The translations under genes were made by a program, and so were the position numbers. Below, one piece after another: positions 55,524 to 64,000 of a stretch of 64,000 nt of DNA. Under the pieces are notes generated by a model. It did not search any database and had not been told where the DNA came from. It saw only the letters and a list, made by a program, of their open reading frames with translations. Source of the DNA: Gymnopus androsaceus JB14 (Eukaryota > Basidiomycota > Agaricomycetes > Agaricales > Omphalotaceae); NCBI GenBank assembly GCA_009733575.1, contig ML769431.1, positions 186,001 through 250,000 on the forward strand, read 5' to 3'. The stretch's first letter is position 1. Every line of letters begins with the position of its first letter.

Positions 55524-55648
55524 GGGAATAGATCTTTTGAAAATTAAGGTTTTAATTTTGATCGTTCAAAGTTACGCTTTGATGTCACTTGTTTAACACA
55601 AGCAGCGAACACCGAAATATGATGAGTATTGCGAGATGTTCAAAAAAG

Positions 55649-55830
55649 TATAAGACCTCGGTGAGGTCAGAGCTAAGTATCACCCAAATGAACACAACTG
55701 GACTGTAATTGTCAAGGTATTCGGTATGGGTAAAGGTTAAGCTAAGGTAAATAAGTGACATAACATGGTTTATATATAAGTGACATAATGTAACATAATA
55801 ACGTGTGAGTAAGTAATAGGGGGCGTTACA
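55649..55830 (-). repeat. Gypsy 5' LTR (182 bp)
   Basis: Pairs with 42857-43038 with about four differences, indicating that insertion was not very old. Confidence 0.95.
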
Positions 55831-58339
55831 GCAGTTCAGCATAAAGTTATGAGCCTAATTGTAGCATTGAGTTTGGACAAGTCTCAATTGAGCCACAGAG
55901 CATCATTTGGGTATGTGAGCCTAAATTGAGCAGTTCAGCATAAAGCAAGCCCAATTTAAGCCATTTAACATGGATGAGCCTAAATTGAGCTGTTGAGCAT
56001 GATTTGAACATGTAAGAATGGATAAACCAAATTGCAGTTCAGCATGAATACACCAAACCTAATTGAGCATGGATGAGCCTCAATTGAGACATTGAGCACA
56101 GATGAGCTCAAATTGAGCATGTGAGCATGGATAAATCTAAATTGAGCAGCTCAGCATAAAGCAAGCCTAATTCAAATTATTGTTCATGGAACAGCCTGAA
56201 TTGAGTCATTGAGTGTGGATGAGCTGAAACTGAGCAGCTGAGCATGAATAAGCCTAAATTGAGCAGTTCAGCATAAAGCAAGGCCAATTGAGGCCATTGA
56301 GCAAAGATGAGCCTAAATTGAACCATTAAGCATGATCAGGTGACAGGCTCAATTTGCTGGAGATCAAGAAAGACGCATGCCATTACAACTTTGCGTAACT
56401 GGCAGAGCATTACAACATTGGCCAATGTGATTCAGGTTAGCAACTCGGAGTGGTACAGGAGAATGAAGGTATATATATATCAAGATCTTTTTGAGCTCAC
56501 TTTGGGTTCATCCATGGACCATGCTCAATGGCTCAATGTAGGCTTCCATGCTCAACTGCCCAATTTACTAAGCCTTACCCATGTCTAACAGCTTGAATTA
56601 GTTTGATCAACCTCAACAGCTCAAATTAAGCTCATTGGTCCCAATTAGCTCAAATCAAGCTTGACCATGCTCAATTGCTCAGATTGGGCTCATCCATGCT
56701 CATCTGCTCATTATCTGCTCAACTGTTCAAATTCTGCTGACCTGCTCCATTTGGGCTCATCTATGATTATCTGTGCTCAATTGCTCAATTTTGGCTCATC
56801 CAGTCTGAGTGGCTTGAGTTGGGCTGACCTTATGCTCAACTGCTTGAAATGTTCAACTGCTAAACTTAGGCTCATCTATTGTCAATGGTCAAATCAAGCT
56901 CCAATGACTCCAATTTGGTTCATCCATGCTCAACAGTTTGAATTGTGCTGAACTGCTCAATCTGCAATCATCCATGCTCAAGCTCAACATTTCAAAATTC
57001 AAAGCTTCATTTGGGCTTATTCATCCATGCTGAACTGCTCAACTTTGACTGATTCATGCTCAATGGCTCAATTGGGCTCAATCATGCTCAACAGCTCAAT
57101 TTAGGCTTATCCATACCCAATGGCCCAAATTGAACTTTATTATGCTTAACAGCTCTTTGGCCTTGCCTTATGCTGAACTGCTCAATTCAGGCTTTTTCAT
57201 GCTCAAATGCTTGAATCATGCTGCACTGTTCACTTTAGGCTTATCCATACTCAATGACTCAATCTAGACTGTTTCATACACAATGATTTGAATGAGGCTT
57301 AGCTCATCCATGCTCATCTGTGCTGAACTACTTGAATTGGGCTCAATCATGCTCAATTGCTCAATGCTTGAATTGAGCCCAATGTCTGGCATATTTTGGC
57401 GCAGGAAACCCTGAATCCTACTCTGGATCATGCTCAATGGCTCAAATTTCCATGCTCAACTTGGCTCATCCATACTCAACTACCTGAATCAGGCTCAATC
57501 TGCTAAATTGCTCAATTTTAGCTCATCCATGCTCAATGGCTTGAATTGGGCTCATTTTAGGCTTGACTGCCCAATCTAGGCTTATTGGTTCAGTGAACTG
57601 CCGAATTTGGGCTCATCCATGCTGAACTGCTTAACTTCGGCTCATCCATGCTCAATGGTTTGAATTGGGCTCATTGTATGCTCAACTGCTCAACCTAGGC
57701 TTATCAGTTCTCAATGGTTGGACAGGGATAAACCTAGATTGAGCAGTTGAGCATGAATAAGCCTGAACTGAGCAGTTTAGCATAAGGCAAGGGTAACATT
57801 TGGGCCATTGGGCACAGATAAGCCTAAATTGAGCTGTTGAGCATGATTGAGCATGATTGAGCCCAATTGAGCCATTGAGCTGCACAGGCAGCTGAGCACA
57901 GCAGTGCAGCACAATTTAATGAGTTAAGCATGGATAAACCACACTGAGCAGTATGATTTGTGCATCTGAGCATCTGAGCCTAAGTTGAGTGGTCAAAGAT
58001 GATCAAATTAATTCAAGCTGTTGGACATGGATAAGGCTAAAGTAAGTATTTGGGCACAGATAAGTCTACATTGAGCAGTTGAGCATGGAAGCCTTAATTA
58101 AACCATTGAACATGGGATGTGCCTAAATTGAGCAGTGCAGCATGATTCAAGCAGTTGAGTATGAATCAGCCTGAATTGAGCCATTGAGCCAAGTCCAATT
58201 GAGCCATTTAGCATGAATGACTCAGAATGAGCCCAAATTGAGCAGTGAGCAGTTGGGTACAGATAAGGCTAAATTGGGCATGGATAGACCCCATTGTGCA
58301 TTTGAGCAAGAATACACTTAAACTGAGATGGTAAGCAAT

Positions 58340-58487
58340 CATCTTTCATCTCTGGAGCAAGGATAGTAGTTCCAGAGATCTCCAGAGACCTCTGGAGATA
58401 CCTGGAGGAGTTTGACAGCTTTTTGACAGCCGTCAGAGCTCTGGAGATCTCTGGAGACCTCTGGAGACCGACCAGGTTTTGCTGATG
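58340..58487. mobile_element. Truncated CATC-family element
   Basis: The right end GGTTTTGCTGATG with CTCTGGAG/CTCCAGAG words is intact. The left end lacks CATCAGCAAAACC and begins in the internal CATCTCTGGAGCAAGG found at 40911 in element 7, so the 5' end is lost. Confidence 0.65.
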
Positions 58488-58772
58488 ATGAGTGTGACTA
58501 CCAAAGTGAGGGTGTGCATAATGTGAGCCCAATTTGAGCAGTCAAACATGGATATGCCTGATCATACTCCATGGCTCAATTTAGACTCATCTGTCCTCAA
58601 TGGCTTAAATTGGGCTTACTTTGCTTACTTTATACTGAACTGTTTAATTTAAGTTTATCCATGCTTACATGCTTGAATCATGCTCAACTGCTCAATTTTA
58701 GCACATCCATTTTAGCATGAGTAAGCCCAATTTGAGCAGTTGAGTACTGTTACTACTTAGTATTATTACAAC

Positions 58773-59516
58773 TAGGGTTTAAAAGTGCGGTTCATTAACC
58801 GCTTAAAAACCGCCAACTGCACTGCACTGAACTGCAGTGCAGAAAAAAAAACATTGCACCGGTGCAGCGGTTGCACTGCAGTGCAGTTCTTGGTTTTCTA
58901 GAATTTGGAAATTCAAATAACCGATAAAAACCGGTGCAAACCGGTGGTGCACTGGTGCAATTCTCCATACTAAGTAAGTGTGTATATACTTGTAGTATGG
59001 TAAGTATTTACTTACAGTGATTACTTACTAACTAGTAGTAGACTAGTAGTATACGTTAAGTACTTATGAGCATACTTATATTAATACCAATACTTACCAA
59101 CTAGTAGTAGTATATAGTAAGTACTTATGAGCATATATTGATACCAATACTTACAAGTTACAGTCACTTATGCTCACTAAGTACTGATGAATATTGCTAC
59201 CAAACACTAGTATCAATATTAGTAGCAACCTTTACTTACTGGAATGACCTCTTTAATACATTTTTGTAGTAAATATACAAGTTGTTAATTTTCGAAGCTA
59301 CTGGAACCGCAGTTTAAACTGGTTCTGCACCAGTTTGCACTGATTAGCTGCAGAACCGGTGCAAACCGCATAACTGCACTGAACTTGCACCGGTGCAGCT
59401 TAGAACTGCAGTGCAGTGCAAGGTTTGCCAAAATTGAGTATTTTTAGCACCGGTGCAGTTTCCGGTTCTCTAAAAATGGCTCTAAAAACCGAACTGCACC
59501 GCACTTTAGAACCCTA
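58773..59516. mobile_element. hAT-like non-autonomous element D, 744 bp
   Basis: TIR starts TAGGGTT(T/C)(A/T)AAAGTGCGGT at both ends. The 8-bp duplication ATTACAAC is perfect (58765-58772 and 59517-59524). Subterminal zones are full of CTGCAGTGCAG and ACCGGTGCA words. Confidence 0.93.
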
Positions 59517-60844
59517 ATTACAACCATGGGATCATATTAAATTAAAAAATATGACAGCTATAAGTTCACTTTCACAAATTGGACTCAATCACTATGCTCA
59601 ATGGCTTGATTTAGGCTTATCTATGCTCAACCCTTTGAATTGGGGTCACCATATGCTCAAGGGATTGAATTGGACTTATCTGTGCTCTTTTAACTGCTCA
59701 ACTGCTCAAATTGATCTTATCCATGCTTAATTGCTCAATTTATAATTGAGCCCGATTTGGGCAGTTGAGCACAGATAAGCCCTATTTCAGTGGTTGAACA
59801 TGGACAAACCAATTGCTTGAATTGGGCCCTCATGCTCAATGGCTCAATTTAAGCTCATACATGCTCAATAGCATGAATTGGGGTTGCTCTATGCTCAACT
59901 GCTCAAATTATGCTTCACTGCATGCCCAATGCTGAATCATGCTCAACTGCTTGGATTGCACTGAACAGATCTGTTTGTGCTTATCCATGCTCAATGGCTC
60001 AAATTGAGCTTGATCAAGCTTAATGGTTCAATTTAGGCTCATCTTTGCTCAATAGCATGAATTGGCCTTGCTTTATGCTGAACTGCTCAATTTAGGCTTA
60101 TTCATGCTCAACTGCTTCAATCATGCTGCACTGCTTGGTGTTGGCTCATCCATGCTAAATGATTTGAATTAGGCTTGCTTTACGTTGAGCTGCTCAATTG
60201 GACCATGCTCAACCACTGAATTTAGTCTTATCTATGCAAGGGCTCAAATTAGGCTTGCTTTATGCTCATAAGTTTGAATCATGCCTCACAGCTCAGACTC
60301 ATCCATGCTCAAAGGCTCAAATAAGGCTTGGTGCATTCATACTGAACTGCAATTTCGGTTTATCCATGGCCACATGTTCAAATCATGCTCAAATCAGGCT
60401 AAAATCCTGCCCAATTTAGACTCATCCATGCTAAATGGCCCAAATTGGGCTTGCTTTATGCTGAACTGCTCAATTTAGGCTAACCATGCCCACATGCTTG
60501 AATCATGCTCTGTGGCTCAATTTAGATTTATCCATGCTCAATGGCTCAAACTGGGTTCATCCAAGCTCAATTGCTTGATCACACTGTACAATTTGGGCTC
60601 ATGAATCATGCTTGATTGTTCAAATAAGACCTAACTGTGCTTCCATGCTCAACTGCTTGAATTGTACTGCAGTAACTGAACTGCTCAATTTGGGCTCATT
60701 CATGCTCATCTGTGCTCAACTATCTGAATCAGGCTCAACCATGCTCATCCATGCTTAATTGTTGGAATTGGGCTCACCTTATGCTCAACTGCTCAATCTA
60801 GGTACTGTACATCTGTTCTCAATGGCTCAAATTGAGTTCATCTA

Positions 60845-61071
60845 CTGTCACATTTCATTCAATTCAACATGGCTTGTGACATGTGACCACCATGTCAAAA
60901 ATATGATTTCAACAAATTTCCTTGTATGGAAATATTTGTAAGCTTTTATTAGCGCTAAAGCCAGTCAAAGCTGCTGATTTCGGTCAAATTTTGTACAGTG
61001 ACCCATGACCACTGTGACATTTCACAACATTTCATGGGCCCGTGACTCTCAAATTGAATGGAATGGGACAG
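60845..61071. mobile_element. TA-flanked MITE, 227 bp
   Basis: Inverted ends CTGTC(A/C)CATT(T/C)CATTCAAT, with TA at 60843-60844 and 61072-61073. Non-coding. It shares the CTGT start with the two MITEs at 10.4-11.1 kb. Confidence 0.85.
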
Positions 61072-62847
61072 TATGCTGAATTGCCTCACGTTGGCTCATC
61101 CATGCTCAACTGCATGAATCCTGCTGAATTCTTCAATTTAGGCTTATCCATGTCCAACAGCATGATTTAACTTTATCATGCTCCACACCTCAATTTGGGC
61201 TCATCTGTGCTCAATAGCTTGGATTGGGCTTACTTTATGGCATTTGCTAAACTGCGTGACTTAGGTTTATTATGCTCAACTGCTCAATTTGGGCTCATCC
61301 ATTAGCTTGGATTAGCTTGAATTGGCCTCACCATATATGCAACTGGCCAACTTAGGCTTATACATGCTCAGCTGCTCAAGTCATCACTGCATGCTCAATG
61401 GCTTAATTGGGCTTAATCATGCTCAACCACTCAATTTGGGCTTATCCATGTTCAACTGCTTGAATTGCGCTGAACTGCTCAATTTGGGCCAATGCTCAAC
61501 TGCTCAATTTAGACTTATCCATGCCCAATGCTCAAATTGGGCTCATCCATGCTCAATGCCTCGAATTAGGCTTGGTTCATGCTAGACTGCCTAATTTTGG
61601 TTTACCATGCTTACATACTCCAATCATGCTCAACAGCTCAATTTAGGCTCATCCATGCTCAATGGCCTAATTTAAGCTTGTCCCTGATCTACTGCTAGTC
61701 TGCTTGAATCATGCTGTGCTACTCAATTTGAGCTCAATTTAGGCTTCCATGCTCAACTGCCCAGTTTAGCTTTGAGATTCTGAATTAGTTTGATCATCCT
61801 CAACAGCTCAACCTAAGCTCATCTGTTCCAAATGGCTGCAATGGCTCAAATTGGGTTCATATATGCTCACCTGCTCAAATTATACTGCTCAATTACAGAT
61901 TATCCTTTCTCAATTGATCAAGTTGTGGTGAATTGCTCCATTTGGGCTCATCCATACTTGACTGACTCACCTATTCCATTTGGGCTCATCCATGCTCATC
62001 TGTGCTCATCTGCCCAAATTAGGCTCAATCATGCTCCATTGCCCATCCATACTCAATCGCTTGAATTGGGCTGACCTTATGCTCAACTTCTTGAATCCAG
62101 CTTGATCATGCTCGACTACTCTACTTAGGCTCATCCATTGTCAGTGGTCAAATCAGGCTTGATCATGATCAATGGCTCGAATTTGGTTCATCCATGCCCA
62201 ATGGCTTGAATTGGGCTAGCCTTATGCTCATCTTTGCTCAATGGCTCAAATCAGACTTGATCATGTTCAATGGCTCAATTTTGGCTCATCCATGCTTGTG
62301 GCTTGAATTGAGCTAAGAGCTTAGATATGCTCAATGGCCCGGGCTTGAATTCCACTTGATTATATGCTCAGTATCATTTTGGCTCATTTGTCCATACTGA
62401 ACTGCTCAACTTTGACTCATCCATGCTCAATGGCTCAATTGGGCTCAATCATGCTCAAAAGCTCAATTTAGGCTTATTCATACCCAATGGCCCAAATTGA
62501 GCTTGATCATGCTTAATGGCTCATTGGCCTTGCCTTATGCTGAACTGCTTGAATCATGCTACACTGCTCACTTTGGGCTCATCCATACTCAATGGCTCAA
62601 TTTAGACTGTTCCATCCACAATGATTTGAATTAGGCTTGAATGTTCAATTTGGCTCATCCATGCTCAATGTTTGAATTGGTCCCAATGTCTGGCACATTT
62701 TTGGTGCAGGAAACCCTGCCAAATCACACTCAATAAATGGTTCAAATCAGTCTGGATCATGATTAATGCATGGCTGGGCATGGATGGGCCCAAACGGAGC
62801 AATTGGGACAGCTGAGGGTGGATAAGCCCAAATTCAGCATTTGAGCA

Positions 62848-63668
62848 TAAGGGTGGACACGACTCCGGGTCCCGGTTTACCTGGACCTGTGATGCCGGTA
62901 ACCGGAGGGCAAAACTAGCGACCTGCGACCGGTTCCAAACCCGTGGGAAACCGGTTAACCGGTACCGGGACCTGCCACAGGTAAACCGGCCGGTACCTGT
63001 GTAACCTGCCAATACTAGGGCACTCACTAGTAGTAATAATATTTGTACTAACATTAGTACTTATACTAGTACTAGTATGTTTGTATTAGATTCTAGCACC
63101 AATGTTAGTACTAAATTCAAAGACTGGTAAGTATCCAGCCATTATTGGTACAGTATTCAATACAATGTCAGTGGTAATAATACCAAAATATTTGGATAAT
63201 GTCTTTTGACATGGAGATAAGATCCAAATAAGATCTCTATACTAGTGTATGCACTATCACTGCTACTATAGCTGCATATATGCATCTTAATGCCACCTCT
63301 ATTATCTTACTTACTATTAATTAAGCTACTATTGGCAAAGTATTAGTACTATTAGTGTAAGTATACTAGTATTAGACACTAATATCAGTCCCAAGCAGGA
63401 CTAATACATACTGTAAGTACTAACCAATAATATTAGTACACTATCTTGGCACTAAGTAGTGAAATATGTACCAATATTAAAGCCAAAAAATTATTCCCAC
63501 GGGTCTACCGGTACCGGCCGGTCACAATAAAAACAAAAACGGCGACCTGCAACCGGGCATAACCCGTGGGAAACCGGTACCGGGACCTGCAGGTCAAAAA
63601 ACCGGCCGGTATTCCCACAGGTAAACCTGCCGGTACCGGGTCAGGACCCGGAGTCGTGTCCATCCTTA
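62848..63668. mobile_element. hAT-like non-autonomous element B, 821 bp
   Basis: TIR starts TAAGGGTGGACACGACTCC; the 8-bp duplication TTTGAGCA is perfect (62840-62847 and 63669-63676). It is nearly identical to element A without its solo LTR. Confidence 0.95.
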
Positions 63669-64000
63669 TTTGAGCACAATTTGATGAGTTAAGCATGGAT
63701 GAACTCAAGTCAAGCCATTGAGCATGATCAAGCCTGATTTGAGCTATTTGGGACAGATGGGCCTAAGTTGAGCTGTCAAGGATAATCAAATTAATTTAAG
63801 CTGTTGGACATGGATAAGGCTAAATTGAGTAGTTAAGCACAGATAAGTCTAAGTTGAGCAGTTGAGCATGGAAGCCTTATTGAGTAGTGCAGCATGATTG
63901 AATCAGTTGAGTATGAATCAGCCAAAATTGAGCCATTGAGCATGGATGAGCCCAAATTGAGCAGTTCAGCATGATTCAAGTGGTTGAGCAGGGATTAGCC

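Larger units (their letters stand above)
42857..55830 (-). mobile_element. Ty3/gypsy LTR retrotransposon with chromodomain (inactive, two nested insertions)
   Basis: Minus-strand element of 12,974 bp, about 10.65 kb without its two insertions. Target duplication GCAGT at 42852-42856 and 55831-55835; LTRs of 182 bp at each end differing at only about four positions. Coding order on the minus strand is Gag, zinc knuckle, protease, reverse transcriptase, RNase H, integrase, chromodomain, then an extra 769-codon ORF. From protease to chromodomain the frame is continuous once the hairpin element is removed. All in-frame stops checked in pol and the extra ORF are explained by C-to-T changes. Confidence 0.95.
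55836..64000. repeat. TGAGC-rich tandem repeat, right block with orientation switches
   Basis: The same ~29-bp repeat as the left block. Approximate orientations: forward 55836-56335, reverse (GGCTCATCCATGCTCA) 56500-57715, forward 57716-58555, mostly reverse 58560-62790, forward 62795-64000. Insertions interrupt it at 58340-58487, 58773-59516, 60845-61071 and 62848-63668. A non-repeat island at 56340-56480 lies at the first orientation switch. No genes are supported. Confidence 0.9.

Overview
The window looks like a gene-poor, transposon-rich stretch of a mushroom-forming basidiomycete (Agaricomycetes) genome. The signs are many 47-65 bp spliceosomal introns, a fungal aryl-alcohol-dehydrogenase-type reductase, a sugar-lactone-oxidase-like flavoenzyme, Ty1/copia and chromodomain Ty3/gypsy elements, and a transposase of a kind common in agaric genomes. 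No rRNA gene, convincing intact tRNA or CRISPR array was seen.

Layout. 1-6 kb: a frameshifted aldo/keto reductase (plus) and an intact ten-exon secreted glycosidase-like gene (minus). 6.2-11.3 kb: copy 1 of a duplicated segment with a Cys-rich hypothetical remnant, a broken FAD-linked lactone oxidase and two TA-flanked MITEs. 11.4-16.1 kb: short-TIR elements and degenerate filler. 16.1-23.4 kb: a complete but dead copia element. 23.5-37.1 kb: copy 2 of the same segment, swollen to more than twice its size by insertions; it holds an apparently intact 742-codon lactone oxidase (30.1-32.7 kb) and a 3.6 kb DNA transposon with an intact 974-codon transposase (33.1-36.7 kb). 37.1-37.9 kb: a broken F-box/LRR-like gene. 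38.6-42.9 kb and 55.8-64 kb: a degenerate ~29-bp TGAGC-rich tandem repeat, partly a large inverted repeat. It is split by a 13 kb gypsy element (42,857-55,830) that itself carries a 1.4 kb solo LTR and a hairpin element built of 53-bp repeats.

Because several insertions sit in duplicated or coding DNA, their exact ends and target duplications can be read directly. The most interesting result is a family of at least eight non-autonomous elements with CATC...GATG ends, short TIRs (CATCAG(C/G)AAAACC or CATCTGGAAAA) and, in all eight pairs of flanks, an arbitrary 2-bp target duplication (CA, GA, TA, TC, TC, AA, TG, TT). Others are four hAT-like elements with perfect 8-bp duplications, three TA-flanked MITEs, and a possible excision scar of the 3.6 kb transposon in copy 1 of the duplicated segment.

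The host genes appear unrelated to one another. The organising process is nested transposition with C-to-T decay: every gypsy in-frame stop I checked is TGA for an expected CGA or TAA for an expected CAA.
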